The translations under genes and the position numbers were made by a program. This document shows positions 47,123-57,240 of a stretch of DNA of 64,000 nt, one piece after another. Each line of letters starts with the position of its first letter. The stretch's first letter is position 1. Below the pieces are notes generated by a model, which saw only the letters and a program-made list of their open reading frames with translations, did no database searches and was not told the DNA's origin. The stretch covers positions 1 to 64,000 of the forward strand of contig OODV01000117.1 of the NCBI GenBank assembly GCA_900299555.1, in the 5' to 3' direction. The stretch is from an uncultured Endozoicomonas sp. (GTDB taxonomy: Bacteria > Pseudomonadota > Gammaproteobacteria > Pseudomonadales > Endozoicomonadaceae).

Positions 47123-49114
47123 ATGGATGATTCGGGTTTTAATAGTAAGTCTGTCGGTGCTCAGTCTTATACCAATGTGCTTGAAACTGACAATAAACCG
47201 GCTGTTAAGAACATAGATGCTCCAAAGTTAAAAAATGGCAGGCAGGTTTCTTTAATAAAAACGATAAAGTCCTTGTTCAATAGTAACGGAAAAAAAAGTA
47301 CTGAAAAATGGGAGCAAACTACAAATTTATCGGACAGGAAAATAAAACTGTCAAAACCGCTAGCTAACCTAGGGATTAGAAGTAGTTTGAAGCCATTTTC
47401 ACTCGGTGCTCCTAATGCCGACCTGAGTGCTGTTAATGTTGAAGCTAGGGGGGGAGAGGCGCTTGCTTTAGAAGTTGATGCGGAGGTGATGATAGGGGCT
47501 GTTTCTTCGCTTGCAGGGTCTGCCTTGGAAGCGGCTGCTGGTGAATCGGTTGCGATTGATGTGGGTGTTGGAGTTATATCTCATAGTGTTACTCTTGGTC
47601 TTAAAATGCATAAACTCTCCAAGCTGATTCATCGGAAAATTGCATTTGATGCCTGCCCAACGTTGGTTAAAAAGTGGGAGAGTCTTTCCACGATGCGTGG
47701 CCAGAAAATGTCAGGGCAAGATATGAAGGACTATGCCAAAATCGCCAAATTATCAGCCGATGATATTACCTCAGTCAGTAAGCAGGACCCCCTTCGAATG
47801 GTGCTTGGGGAAAATAAGTGCCATTATGCAAATGACCAGCAGATCCTGAGACTGACAAACAGTCTGCTGCAGTTGACTGAAAAGCAGGGTCGTCTAACGC
47901 AGGACGTACACAAACGCCTGGATGAATGGCAGAAAAAGTTCAAAGATCGGGCTGAAAAGTTTGATGAACGAATTAAAAATGGGAAAACCAGTAAAGAGGA
48001 TGGCCTATTGAAGGCAGGGCATCAGTCTAAAATGATGATGAAAGCATTTAATGACATCGTTAAAACAATGGGAGTTAAGATAGATTATTCCACTCCAGTT
48101 AAGCAGGGTAAGTCAGCTTTGGCTTCACGCCATAAGTTTGTGATTGATGATAAGAAACTACACTCATTTTTGAAAAAGTCTGCACAGCTTCCAGAAAAAA
48201 AAGATATAAAAAATCTTATTGTATCCTATAAAGAAGATGCAGAAATCCTCAAGGCATTCTCTGGATATGAAGCAAGAAAAATAAGGCATCAGTCAAACCA
48301 GGTTGGCTGGACAGCAGGAGTATTATTGGCATCAGTTGTTCCAGTTGTTCAGCTTGACAAAGCGGTTCGAAGTGGTAGGGGGTTTAGTGAACACAGGTAC
48401 AGGGAGAAAAATAACCAGATTCTGGATTTTAAACTAGAAAAAATAGCGGATCTTCAAAAAAAATTGCGGATTGAAAATCAAAGCTCTGAATTAATAAAAG
48501 TATTAGAACTTGCTAAAAAGGTTGTAAAAGCAAAGAAAGATCGTACCAAAATAAAGTCAGATACGGCTGTTGCTCATGGTTCAATTGATGCGATAGGGGC
48601 GCTCGCGGGTTCGGCTGCGGCAATATTCGCACCGGGGGTTGGTAGTGTAGTGACTAACGTTTTGATAGGTACAGCAAGAGGGGGGGCGACACTTGCCGGA
48701 TCAATCAATCGATATATTACCGATAAAGTTAACCAGCAGTTTGGGCGCATTGAAACCAAAGTATATATTGAATTAAAAAAGGCTTATATGTCAGTCCCTG
48801 ACGATAAGAGCGGGGATAGTCAGCGTGAGGCTTTTAGAAATGCTGCTTGCCAGCTTTTTGATATTTCCGATAAGCAGGCTGGTTTGCTGTTTGCTCAGGA
48901 TTTGACTCAGGACCTGGTTTCTGGAAAAGGTATCATTCGACTTCGGTTTAATAACTTTAAAATTAAAGATATTCCTGTAAATAAAACACCAGACATTGAT
49001 TCCACTCAGAGTGGTGAATTTCCCCCTCCGCCAAAGGAGTGGCTGGATGACATCAACTCTATGTCCTCCCCTCTTAAAGCGCCAGAGAAGGACGCTCCAC
49101 CACCGGAAAAATGA
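47123..49114 (+). CDS. 663-residue unknown protein with FPPPP motif, candidate host-directed effector
   Basis: No family is recognised. N-terminal residues 1-90 are rich in Ser, Asn, Lys and Thr and without a signal peptide. Glycine/alanine-rich hydrophobic segments lie at about 120-160, 395-410 and 488-528 (e.g. GALAGSAAAIFAPGVGSVV). A Lys-rich helical, probably coiled-coil region runs from about 430 to 475. The C-terminus holds EFPPPPKEWLDD (632-643) and later PPPEK. (D/E)FPPPP with acidic residues after it is the EVH1 ligand of Ena/VASP. ATG 47123 follows AAGGA by nine bases. The gene is A/T-rich and stands alone after a dead IS element. Function is inferred as a possible effector, not shown. 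Confidence 0.6.
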   Translation: MDDSGFNSKSVGAQSYTNVLETDNKPAVKNIDAPKLKNGRQVSLIKTIKSLFNSNGKKSTEKWEQTTNLSDRKIKLSKPLANLGIRSSLKPFSLGAPNADLSAVNVEARGGEALALEVDAEVMIGAVSSLAGSALEAAAGESVAIDVGVGVISHSVTLGLKMHKLSKLIHRKIAFDACPTLVKKWESLSTMRGQKMSGQDMKDYAKIAKLSADDITSVSKQDPLRMVLGENKCHYANDQQILRLTNSLLQLTEKQGRLTQDVHKRLDEWQKKFKDRAEKFDERIKNGKTSKEDGLLKAGHQSKMMMKAFNDIVKTMGVKIDYSTPVKQGKSALASRHKFVIDDKKLHSFLKKSAQLPEKKDIKNLIVSYKEDAEILKAFSGYEARKIRHQSNQVGWTAGVLLASVVPVVQLDKAVRSGRGFSEHRYREKNNQILDFKLEKIADLQKKLRIENQSSELIKVLELAKKVVKAKKDRTKIKSDTAVAHGSIDAIGALAGSAAAIFAPGVGSVVTNVLIGTARGGATLAGSINRYITDKVNQQFGRIETKVYIELKKAYMSVPDDKSGDSQREAFRNAACQLFDISDKQAGLLFAQDLTQDLVSGKGIIRLRFNNFKIKDIPVNKTPDIDSTQSGEFPPPPKEWLDDINSMSSPLKAPEKDAPPPEK

Positions 49115-49400
49115 TCTCAGCGATCTGGTATGGGGCAGCTGGCTGTCTGAGGAGCTTAAAGTCTGAGTTTAGGGCTATTGTACTTAATAGATGTGCCGTA
49201 CAGTGATATGGCGGCGTTTTTTCTTTTTAGTACAGCCAGTAAAGAGTTCGGTTTACAACTCCCGGGTTGTTCAGTATCCGAACTACATGATAATTATTAC
49301 TCTCCGGTGGATTAAGACCACTTCTCATGCTTACGCCATAAGCCATTTGCCTTTACAATAGCCAGCCATAAGATTGATCGGATGAATGCCGGGAAGGGTC

Positions 49401-50168
49401 ATGACAGACAGTGGCAAGCAAAAGCATGATGGCACGACGCATTTTGGTTATCGTGATGTGCCGGAAAAAGAGAAAGAAGGACTGGTCGCCGGGGTCTTTC
49501 ATTCGGTAGCCAGTAGCTACGATGTGATGAATGACCTGATGTCGATGGGGGTTCATCGCCTTTGGAAGCGCTTTACCATTGAGCTCTCTGCTGTCCGTCC
49601 GGGTCATGCTGTTCTTGATATTGCTGGTGGTACTGGCGATCTGGCCAGGCAGTTTTCCCGTATAGTTGGGGCGAATGGGCGAGTCGTTCTGGCGGACATC
49701 AATGAATCCATGCTGCGAGTCGGGCGTGACCGACTGATTGACCAGGGCATTGTTGGCAATATGGAGTTTGTCCAGGCTAATGCTGAATGCCTCCCGTTTC
49801 CGGATAATACTTTTGACTGCATCACCATCTCTTTTGGTTTGCGCAATGTGACCGATAAGGATGCCGCGCTTCGTTCCATGTGTCGGGTGTTAAAGCCGGG
49901 TGGCAGGCTGTTGATTCTGGAGTTCTCAAAGACTAACAATCCGTTATTGACCAAAGCCTATGATGCCTACTCGTTCAGCCTATTACCGATGATGGGTAAG
50001 CTGGTGGCTGGAGACTCTGAGAGCTATCAATATCTGGCGGAAAGTATTCGCATGCACCCGGATCAGGAAACACTGGAAGGCATGATGAAGGATGCCGGTT
50101 TTGTAAATACCGTCTATCACAATATGACCGGAGGTATCGTGGCTCTGCATAAGGGAGTTAAGCCCTGA
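49401..50168 (+). CDS. ubiE: Ubiquinone/menaquinone C-methyltransferase UbiE
   Basis: The 255-residue SAM-dependent methyltransferase methylates the quinone ring at C2. It has [26 protein letters not shown], the SAM loop [13 protein letters not shown] (about 67-79) and [19 protein letters not shown] 49401 has GGGA six bases upstream and matches family N-termini; ATG 49386 is the alternative. Its stop overlaps the ubiJ start by one base. Confidence 0.95.
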   Translation: MTDSGKQKHDGTTHFGYRDVPEKEKEGLVAGVFHSVASSYDVMNDLMSMGVHRLWKRFTIELSAVRPGHAVLDIAGGTGDLARQFSRIVGANGRVVLADINESMLRVGRDRLIDQGIVGNMEFVQANAECLPFPDNTFDCITISFGLRNVTDKDAALRSMCRVLKPGGRLLILEFSKTNNPLLTKAYDAYSFSLLPMMGKLVAGDSESYQYLAESIRMHPDQETLEGMMKDAGFVNTVYHNMTGGIVALHKGVKP

Positions 50169-50815
50169 TGGTAGACCCTGTCCTCAAGACGGGAATGCTG
50201 GCAGCCATCGAACATCAAGTGAATTCGCTGTTGGCACTGGACCCGGTAACCATAAAAAAACTGTCACACTGGTTTGGTAAGGTGGTCGCTTTTCAATGTA
50301 ATTCGCCTCAATGGTTATGCTTTGTTCATTTTGAGCAGGATCGAATTCGTTTGGCGGGGACTCTTGGAGGAGAAAGCGATGGTGAAGTCGATGCTCGCTT
50401 TGAAGGCTCAAGCGTTGCGTTTGCCGTGTTGGCCACCCGTAGAAATCTGTCATTTTCTGAAGTTCCCGGTTTAAGTATTTCCGGAGATAAGGCTCTGATT
50501 GCTGGTTTGCAACAGATTCATCAGCAACTGGAAATTGATTGGGAAAGGCCGCTTTGCCAGACCTTTGGTGATATTACTGGCCATATGATGGCTCAGGGGA
50601 TTCGTTTTATTGGAGACCATGCCAGGAGAGGACAGAAGCTCGTGATGGATAATCTTGGGGAATACCTCCAGGAAGAACTTCGCCTGATTCCCTCCAGGGT
50701 TGAAGTGGAAGGTTTTGCTGCAGAGGTTGTTCATCTGGTTGACTCAATGGACCGGCTCGATCATCAATGGCAAACCATTCTCCATACCCAAGACAAATCT
50801 AATGCCAAATCATAA
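50168..50815 (+). CDS. ubiJ: Ubiquinone biosynthesis accessory factor UbiJ
   Basis: The 215-residue protein has an N-terminal SCP2-like lipid-binding domain (about 15-110) and a C-terminal helical region. In E. coli UbiJ carries quinone intermediates and anchors the Ubi complex. It lies between ubiE and ubiB, the conserved order, with one-base overlap to ubiE and a nine-base gap to ubiB. Sequence conservation is modest, as is usual. Confidence 0.88.
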   Translation: MVDPVLKTGMLAAIEHQVNSLLALDPVTIKKLSHWFGKVVAFQCNSPQWLCFVHFEQDRIRLAGTLGGESDGEVDARFEGSSVAFAVLATRRNLSFSEVPGLSISGDKALIAGLQQIHQQLEIDWERPLCQTFGDITGHMMAQGIRFIGDHARRGQKLVMDNLGEYLQEELRLIPSRVEVEGFAAEVVHLVDSMDRLDHQWQTILHTQDKSNAKS

Positions 50816-50824
50816 CTCGGGGGC

Positions 50825-52432
50825 ATGTCGTTGATCCGTTTGTTAAAAATAGTGGCAGCTGTCGCCCGAAACCGGCTGGATAACCTTATTGATACTGAAA
50901 GGTCTCCCTTTTGGTTGCGCTGTTTTCTGGCCTTGCTTCCCTGGCGTTACTTCATCCGAAATAATGCACCCAGAGGTGAACGTATTCGGCTTTCTCTGGA
51001 AGCACTTGGGCCAATTTTTATCAAGTTCGGGCAAATTCTCTCAACCCGCAGGGATCTTTTGCCGGATGATATCAGTGATGAGCTATCTCGCCTTCAGGAT
51101 GATGTACCTCCTTTTCCAGCAGAAGAGGCGATTACCATTATTGAGTCCAGTCTTGGTAATGATGTAGATACGCTGTTTGCCCGTTTTGATCGTGAGCCCC
51201 TGGCTTCTGCCTCGGTTGCCCAGGTGCATACCGCAAGGCTGCATTCTGGTGATGAGGTAGTGGTCAAAGTGATTCGCCCTGGTATTGATCGAGTGATTCG
51301 CAAAGATATCGGGTTGATGTACTTTTTTGCCCGTGTACTTATCTTTCTATCAAAAGACGCTCGTCGCTTACGTCCGGTAGAAGTAGTCGCTGACTACGAA
51401 CGCACAATCTTTGATGAACTCGACTTGTTGCGGGAAGCGGCAAACTGTTCACAGTTACGACGTAACTTTCTGGCTTCACCTTTACTGTTTGTGCCCCAGG
51501 TTCACTGGGACTACTGTCGTACAAAAGTGATGGTCATTGAGCGAATCTACGGGGTTCCGGTTTCTGATATTGCAACCTTGAAAGCCAATAATGTCGATAT
51601 GAAAAAGCTGGCGGAACGTGGTGTGGAGATTTTCTTTACCCAGGTATTCCGTGACCGGTTTTTCCATGCAGACATGCATCCGGGGAATATCTTTATTGAT
51701 GCGACTAATCCTGCGGAGCCAAGGTATATCGGAATAGACTGCGGCATTGTTGGTACACTGGAGCCTGAAGATCAGCACTATCTGGCCAGTAATCTGCTTG
51801 CTTTCTTTCGTCGTGATTACCGTAAGGTTGCACAGTTGCATGTTGACTCCGGCTGGGTGCCCCGAGATACCCCGGTGGGTGAATTGGAGGCGGCTATTCG
51901 TACGGTTTGCGAACCTATTTTTGAGAAGCCTTTAAAAGATATCTCTTTTGGTCAACTGCTGGTTCGACTATTCCAGGTGGCTCGTCGCTTTAATATGGAA
52001 GTGCAGCCTCAGTTGGTGTTGCTGGAGAAAACATTGCTGAATGTAGAGGGGTTGGGGCGTCAGCTGTATCCAGACCTGGATCTATGGACAACAGCCCAGC
52101 CTTTTCTGGAAAAGTGGATGAAAGATCAGGTGAGTCATACGGGTATAGCCTGCAATATCAAGGAGCAGAGTGCGGATTGGTTATTGAGTGCTCCAGTCAT
52201 GGCTCAGAAAGTGATGTCAACGGTTCGTACGCTGGTTGATCAACAGCAGGCTTTTCACCAACAGCAGGTGAGAGCAGAAAATCGCCTGCAAAAGCAGAGA
52301 CGCTTTGGCGCTATATTACTACTTGTGGGTGGTGTGGTATTGGCCACTTCAGGGTTGGAAAACATCTTGTTGGATGACGCCGTGCTGGGATTATTGACTG
52401 CCGCACTGGGTGGTTGGTTAATCGTTCGATAA
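50825..52432 (+). CDS. ubiB: UbiB, ABC1/ADCK-family atypical kinase for ubiquinone synthesis
   Basis: The 535-residue membrane-associated protein has the KxGQ motif [11 protein letters not shown] (about 64-74), Ala-rich [13 protein letters not shown], the invariant Lys in VVVKVIRPG, and the catalytic block [14 protein letters not shown] with GIDCGIVG. Two C-terminal TM helices (about 490-535) anchor it. Third gene of ubiEJB. Confidence 0.95.
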   Translation: MSLIRLLKIVAAVARNRLDNLIDTERSPFWLRCFLALLPWRYFIRNNAPRGERIRLSLEALGPIFIKFGQILSTRRDLLPDDISDELSRLQDDVPPFPAEEAITIIESSLGNDVDTLFARFDREPLASASVAQVHTARLHSGDEVVVKVIRPGIDRVIRKDIGLMYFFARVLIFLSKDARRLRPVEVVADYERTIFDELDLLREAANCSQLRRNFLASPLLFVPQVHWDYCRTKVMVIERIYGVPVSDIATLKANNVDMKKLAERGVEIFFTQVFRDRFFHADMHPGNIFIDATNPAEPRYIGIDCGIVGTLEPEDQHYLASNLLAFFRRDYRKVAQLHVDSGWVPRDTPVGELEAAIRTVCEPIFEKPLKDISFGQLLVRLFQVARRFNMEVQPQLVLLEKTLLNVEGLGRQLYPDLDLWTTAQPFLEKWMKDQVSHTGIACNIKEQSADWLLSAPVMAQKVMSTVRTLVDQQQAFHQQQVRAENRLQKQRRFGAILLLVGGVVLATSGLENILLDDAVLGLLTAALGGWLIVR

Positions 52433-52453
52433 GAAGAATATGTGGATGGTGAG

Positions 52454-52861
52454 ATGACGACAAATCAGTGGCTGGATGAAGTGCAATGGAATGACGATGG
52501 TCTGGTAACGGCCATTGCCCAGGATCATGAAACGGGAGAGGTTCTGATGCTGGCCTGGATGAACCGGGAGTCCCTTGAGCTGACGCTGAAAGAACAGGTT
52601 GCTGTCTACTGGTCCCGCTCAAGGGGAAAGTTGTGGCGTAAAGGTGAAAGCTCAGGCCATACGCAGAAGTTGGTGGAGTGTCGCCTTGACTGTGATGCTG
52701 ACGCGATTCTTCTCAAGGTTGAGCAGGTGGGTGGCATTGCCTGCCATACCGGTCGCAAGTCCTGTTTTTATCGTCGCCTTGCGGATCAAGACGGAAAAGC
52801 ATTGTGGAATACCGAAGATCTGGTGCCGCAAGACCCTGAAACTATTTATGGACGTCAGTAA
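52454..52861 (+). CDS. hisI: Phosphoribosyl-AMP cyclohydrolase
   Basis: The 135-residue enzyme opens phosphoribosyl-AMP in histidine synthesis. It has [30 protein letters not shown], the zinc/magnesium motif DCDADAI and the [11 protein letters not shown] block. ATG 52454 fits homologues; GTG 52442 is in frame. hisE follows after 41 bases as a separate gene, as in pseudomonads, not a hisIE fusion. Confidence 0.93.
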   Translation: MTTNQWLDEVQWNDDGLVTAIAQDHETGEVLMLAWMNRESLELTLKEQVAVYWSRSRGKLWRKGESSGHTQKLVECRLDCDADAILLKVEQVGGIACHTGRKSCFYRRLADQDGKALWNTEDLVPQDPETIYGRQ

Positions 52862-52902
52862 AGACTGTTTTCTTTGCTGTAAATCATCCTACGGGCTAAA
52901 AG

Positions 52903-53229
52903 ATGAGCGATATAATCGAGAAATTGACTGAAGTGTTAAGCAGTCGTAGGCAGGCTGATCCGGATTCCTCTTATGTTGCACAGCTTCATAATAAGGGGCT
53001 GGATCATATTCTGAAAAAAGTGGGTGAAGAGTCAGCAGAAGTGCTGATTGCTGCCAAAGCCTCAGAATATGACCATAACCTGGATGCAGTTGTCTATGAA
53101 ACAGCGGACCTCTGGTTTCATACTATGGTAATGCTGTCTCACCTTGGGCTTGAGCCTGCAGACGTGCTGAATGAGCTGGACCGTCGATTTGGGCTTTCCG
53201 GTATTGAAGAGAAAGCTTCCCGCGGGTAA
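52903..53229 (+). CDS. hisE: Phosphoribosyl-ATP pyrophosphatase
   Basis: The 108-residue all-alpha MazG-like enzyme removes pyrophosphate from PR-ATP, the step before HisI. It has [20 protein letters not shown] (about 32-51) with the E-E-x-x-E metal site and YETADLWFH with Asp. Separate from but next to hisI. Confidence 0.94.
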   Translation: MSDIIEKLTEVLSSRRQADPDSSYVAQLHNKGLDHILKKVGEESAEVLIAAKASEYDHNLDAVVYETADLWFHTMVMLSHLGLEPADVLNELDRRFGLSGIEEKASRG

Positions 53230-53365
53230 TCCCCGGCTTCTTTCCCCTGATTGGCTATAAATGCCTGGCTATAAAATAGCTACGCCATAGATGGTGACTG
53301 GGTTATTATGCCGATTACTTGACTATTATTCGATCAGTCTCCATGGCGAGCTGAAGGAGCAGAAA

Positions 53366-53602
53366 ATGGGTTTTGGTGGTATCAGTATCTGGCAATTGGT
53401 GATCATATTACTGATCGTAGTTATGCTTTTTGGCACTAAGAAGTTGCGTGGAATGGGCAGTGATCTTGGTGGCGCAGTGAAAGGTTTTAAGAAAGCCCTG
53501 AACTCTGAAGAGGATAAAGATCAGGACAAGGCAGATGCTGTTGAACAGCAGCGGCATAACCTGGAGTCTGATCTGGAGAAGTCCAAGCATAAGCAGTCAT
53601 GA
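53366..53602 (+). CDS. tatA: Sec-independent translocase subunit TatA
   Basis: The 78-residue protein has one N-terminal TM helix ([21 protein letters not shown], about 6-26), the [20 protein letters not shown] amphipathic helix and a charged tail. TatA oligomers form the translocation path for folded proteins. ATG 53366 is fixed by AAGGAG eight bases upstream. A 175-base gap to tatB contains an imperfect hairpin. Confidence 0.94.
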   Translation: MGFGGISIWQLVIILLIVVMLFGTKKLRGMGSDLGGAVKGFKKALNSEEDKDQDKADAVEQQRHNLESDLEKSKHKQS

Positions 53603-53777
53603 GCTTGTAACCAGCCTTGGGTGAATAAAAGGTTTCAGAGCCAAAGTCATTCGGGGCTATCTTTTATTGGAAAAGCTCATTCGTGTAAGCGTAATCCCCG
53701 TATGCAGGGTCTAATCATGTGCTGCAGCTACCCGTTGCTTATGCCAGTGGTGTTATTGAGAGGTGTGATAGTTCGCT

Positions 53778-54233
53778 GTGCTTGATATAGGGTTTACAGA
53801 GTTATTATTGGTTGCCGTTATCGCCCTGGTTGTGCTCGGGCCCGAGCGGTTACCTCAGGCTATTCGAACCACGGCTTACTGGGTGGGCAAGATTCGTCGT
53901 AGCTTTCAATCGGTTAAAGAAGAGCTGGAGAAAGAAATTGATGCCGATGGCATCAAGCAGCAACTTCATAATGAAGCGGTTATGAAAGAGTTGAATAAGA
54001 CTCGAGAGCAGTTTCAAAGCCAGATTAATGATATTAAAAAGACCGTGAATATTGACGCTGTATCTGATGGGTCTGTTTCCAAAGTGGCTGCTGAAGAGAG
54101 CGTACAGGAAAAGACATCTTCCAGTGTTGCTGGTAGTTCAACCATTGATGTATCTGGTAAAGATAAGGCCGTTGAGAAAACGGCTGTGAATGACTCGCAG
54201 GTGCAGCAGCCTCAAGATAAGGACAGGCAGTAG
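53778..54233 (+). CDS. tatB: Sec-independent translocase subunit TatB
   Basis: The 151-residue protein has a TM helix (TELLLVAVIALVVLGPERLPQA, about 7-28) with the Glu-Leu and Gly-Pro-Glu landmarks of TatB, then an amphipathic helix and a long charged tail. It starts with GTG 53778. Three bases separate it from tatC. Confidence 0.92.
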   Translation: MLDIGFTELLLVAVIALVVLGPERLPQAIRTTAYWVGKIRRSFQSVKEELEKEIDADGIKQQLHNEAVMKELNKTREQFQSQINDIKKTVNIDAVSDGSVSKVAAEESVQEKTSSSVAGSSTIDVSGKDKAVEKTAVNDSQVQQPQDKDRQ

Positions 54234-54236
54234 CGT

Positions 54237-55022
54237 ATGTCAGAGCACGATTCTAAAGGTCAGCAACAACAATCAGAAACACCGGAGAAAGATAAAGAGC
54301 AGCCTCTTGTTCAGCATCTGCTTGAGTTGCGTAGCCGTATTCTGAAGAGTTTGATTGCGGTGCTGGTGGTTTTTGCCGGGCTGTTTTATTTTTCAAACGA
54401 TATTTACGTTTATATATCGGAGCCGCTTCGGGCCAGCTTGCCTGAGGGCAGTACCATGATCGCCACTGAGGTGGCCTCACCATTTCTGGCGCCTTTCAAG
54501 CTGACCATTGTATTGTCGCTGTTTCTTGCGATTCCCGTTATTTTGCACCAGGCATGGGGGTTTATAGCGCCAGGTCTTTACCGACACGAAAAGATCATTG
54601 CCATCCCGTTGTTGATTGCCAGTATATTGCTGTTTTATCTGGGGATAGCATTTGCCTATTATGTTGTTTTTCCGCTGATTTTTTCATTCTTTACCTCGGT
54701 TGGGCCTGAATCGGTCACAGTGATGACTGATATCAACAGCTATCTGGATTTTATCCTGAAACTGTTTTTTGCTTTCGGTGTTGCTTTTGAAATCCCGGTG
54801 GCTACAGTGCTTCTGGTCTGGTCAGGGGTGACAACCGTAGAAAGTCTGAAGGAGAAACGCCCCTATGTGGTGGTTGGCTGCTTTGTTATTGGCATGATCA
54901 TGACACCGCCTGATGTTATTTCTCAGTCCCTGCTGGCGATTCCCATGTGGTTGCTGTTTGAGTGTGGCATTGTGTTTGCCCACTTTGTCAAAAGTCGTAA
55001 AGAGGTTGAAGAAGAGGTGTAA
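54237..55022 (+). CDS. tatC: Sec-independent translocase subunit TatC
   Basis: The 261-residue six-helix protein is the twin-arginine receptor. It has HLLELRSRILKSL near the start, SEPLRASLPEG, ATEVASPFLAPFKLT and PDVISQSLLAIPMWLLFE. The N-terminal extension of about 20 polar residues is slightly longer than in E. coli. Last gene of tatABC. Confidence 0.95.
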   Translation: MSEHDSKGQQQQSETPEKDKEQPLVQHLLELRSRILKSLIAVLVVFAGLFYFSNDIYVYISEPLRASLPEGSTMIATEVASPFLAPFKLTIVLSLFLAIPVILHQAWGFIAPGLYRHEKIIAIPLLIASILLFYLGIAFAYYVVFPLIFSFFTSVGPESVTVMTDINSYLDFILKLFFAFGVAFEIPVATVLLVWSGVTTVESLKEKRPYVVVGCFVIGMIMTPPDVISQSLLAIPMWLLFECGIVFAHFVKSRKEVEEEV

Positions 55023-55235
55023 AGCCGTCGTGAGCGGAAAGTGCTGCTCACCTCAGGCTATAAGTTCCTGCAGAATGCTAAGCGATGGCGTTTTCATAAT
55101 AAAACTCTTAGTAATAAGGCGGTGTCTTCCTGTAGTGGTAATACTCTGTTCTGCATTGGCTAAAGTAAAAGAAAGGTTAATTTTTTACCACAGTCACTGT
55201 ATAGATGCAGGATAGGGTTGTTTCAGGGAGAAAGT

Positions 55236-55532
55236 ATGCAATATTCTCATGCCTTAAATGGTCAGAAGGATTTACTTTTTGACCATTTTCATCACCAATC
55301 ACCATTTGATGTTACCATTGAAGTCGTTCAGAACGGATTAGTCTGGCTTCTTTCTGATTCCCGTTTTCATCCAGTAAAAGCCCTTGTTCAAGGTGAATTT
55401 TCATCAGTGGATGAGTTAAGGCTTGAGCTGCTCTCTGGTAATATTAATCTCTCATCCATGGCCATTGATCAGTTACTTGATGAGATTGATCGGTTAGTGG
55501 ATGACTATCGAAAAGGCGCAGTACTCAGCTGA
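55236..55532 (+). CDS. Small hypothetical protein
   Basis: The 98-residue acidic soluble protein is not recognised. It has a central YSHALNGQKDLLFDHFHH region and a helical C-terminus (SMAIDQLLDEIDRLVDDYRK). ATG 55236 follows a GGGAGA site; an in-frame start at 55218 is less well supported. It stands between tatC and rsmE, 79 bases before rsmE. Confidence 0.55.
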   Translation: MQYSHALNGQKDLLFDHFHHQSPFDVTIEVVQNGLVWLLSDSRFHPVKALVQGEFSSVDELRLELLSGNINLSSMAIDQLLDEIDRLVDDYRKGAVLS

Positions 55533-55611
55533 CGTAGTTTTCCTTTTGAAATGAATATACTGGAGAGAGCTTTGTTCTATGCTCCGGTATGTCTGGCTTA
55601 TGGCTGTTTAG

Positions 55612-56322
55612 ATGAATCTTCTTCTCCTGGAACCTCAGCACTTTATTGATGAACGGCATGCAGAGCTTGACCAGAGGCAGTTAAGACATGTCCTGGACGT
55701 TCATCAGGCCAATAAGGGTGATGAGCTTCGTGTTGGTGTTATTAATGGTCGTGTTGGAAGCGGTATAATCACGCATCTATCGGTGGAAAAAATGCAGCTG
55801 GAGGTTAATCTTGATAATTCTCCACCTCCGGCTTTGCCATTAACAGTATTGCTGGCTTTACCCCGGCCTAAAATGCTCAAGCGCTCGCTGCAGCACCTGA
55901 CGGCTCTGGGGGTAAAGAAAATTATCCTGATGAACAGTTACCGGGTTGAGAAAAGTTTCTGGCAGTCTCCCTGGTTGAGTCCTGAAAAAGTGCGGGAGCA
56001 ATTGATTCTTGGACTGGAGCAGGCCCGGGATACTGTTATACCTGAATTGATTCTTGAGAAGCGTTTCAAGCCTTTTGTTGAAGATCGGCTACCTGCTTTG
56101 ATGGCTGGAAAGCGAGGACTGGTGGCTCATCCCGTGGGTGGTGAGAGTTGTCCTCATCTGATTTCTGAGCCTGCTGTTCTGGCTATTGGGCCTGAGGGCG
56201 GCTTCATAGAGTACGAAGTCGATAAGCTTGAGCAGGCCGGTTTTCAGAGAATTCATCTGGGTCCCCGTATTCTACGGGTAGAAACAGCGGTGACAGCGAT
56301 AGTCAGTAAGCTTTACGACTGA
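55612..56322 (+). CDS. rsmE: 16S rRNA (uracil(1498)-N3)-methyltransferase
   Basis: The 236-residue SPOUT methyltransferase methylates U1498. The N-terminal PUA-like domain covers about 1-70; the SPOUT domain has LALPRPKMLKRSLQHLTALG, the SAM loop AIGPEGGFIEYEV and the knot LGPRILRVETAVTA. Length and motifs are normal. It follows tatABC in pseudomonads too. Confidence 0.94.
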   Translation: MNLLLLEPQHFIDERHAELDQRQLRHVLDVHQANKGDELRVGVINGRVGSGIITHLSVEKMQLEVNLDNSPPPALPLTVLLALPRPKMLKRSLQHLTALGVKKIILMNSYRVEKSFWQSPWLSPEKVREQLILGLEQARDTVIPELILEKRFKPFVEDRLPALMAGKRGLVAHPVGGESCPHLISEPAVLAIGPEGGFIEYEVDKLEQAGFQRIHLGPRILRVETAVTAIVSKLYD

Positions 56323-56453
56323 TTTCCAAGAGGGTATGGTAGAAATGTAAGTTAAAGACTGTTTTAACTTACGTCAATGCCAAGTGCTGACTCTGGCGTA
56401 GTGACACGGTCAGCATCTTATTCCCAATAAACTGTTTCAACACGGCTCTGACT

Positions 56454-57221
56454 ATGGATGGAAAGAGATTAGTAGTTGTATGGTTGTTTGCCCCCCTGCT
56501 TTTTGTTGCCAGTGTCCAGGCGTCTTCTGAAAAAGATCAGTTGCTGGACAAACTTTATGATCAGACCGGGTTGGAGCAGCAGCTTAGCTGGATGCACGAC
56601 AGTATGACTCTTCAGGAACAGCGCTACCCCCTACCTGAAACTGTCATTGACACTGTTAATCAAGTGGTTAAGGTGCGCTATAGCCCTGACTTTTTCCGGT
56701 CGTCCATGAAAGCAACGCTCGATGAAGCGCTTTCGGCTGGTGAGTTGGCTCAATTGATTAAATGGTTTGAGTCACCGCTTGGGCAGAAAATTTTGAGCCT
56801 GGAAGCGCAGGCAAATGATCCTGAAAACCAGGCGAGGATGGAAGCCTATATTCAGGAAAAACTGTCAAAAGAAGTGCCACGTAATAACCGGGTACGGTTA
56901 ATCGATGCGCTAATGGAATCACTTGATGCCGTCGAATTAAGTACTGAGCTTGCAGCCAGCGCTTCAGTTGGGGCGCAGAGAATGCTTCGAGAGGTGATGC
57001 CGGCAGGTGCAGAGCAGCCCATGCGGCCTGTTCAAGTGTTGAAAGCACTGGAGAAGCCTCACATTCGTAAGGGAATGCCTGAAAGAATGCGGAACATCTT
57101 TCTGTATACCTATCGCTCATTACCAGATCATGAGATTCAGCGCTATCTTGATTTTGCCCGTGAAAATGCCATGCAGAATTTCCAGCGTGGGCAGATACAG
57201 GCCTTGGCGCGTATGCTTTAG
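56454..57221 (+). CDS. Exported protein, DUF2059-like
   Basis: The 255-residue protein has a signal peptide (VVVWLFAPLLFVASVQASS, about 6-24) and an all-helical mature part with two similar halves around WFESPLGQKILSLEAQA and YRSLPDHEIQRYLDFARE. These resemble DUF2059 repeats, whose function is unknown. It converges with priA, 19 bases between the stops. Confidence 0.65.
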   Translation: MDGKRLVVVWLFAPLLFVASVQASSEKDQLLDKLYDQTGLEQQLSWMHDSMTLQEQRYPLPETVIDTVNQVVKVRYSPDFFRSSMKATLDEALSAGELAQLIKWFESPLGQKILSLEAQANDPENQARMEAYIQEKLSKEVPRNNRVRLIDALMESLDAVELSTELAASASVGAQRMLREVMPAGAEQPMRPVQVLKALEKPHIRKGMPERMRNIFLYTYRSLPDHEIQRYLDFARENAMQNFQRGQIQALARML

Positions 57222-57240
57222 ATTCGGTAAGAGGCTCTCT

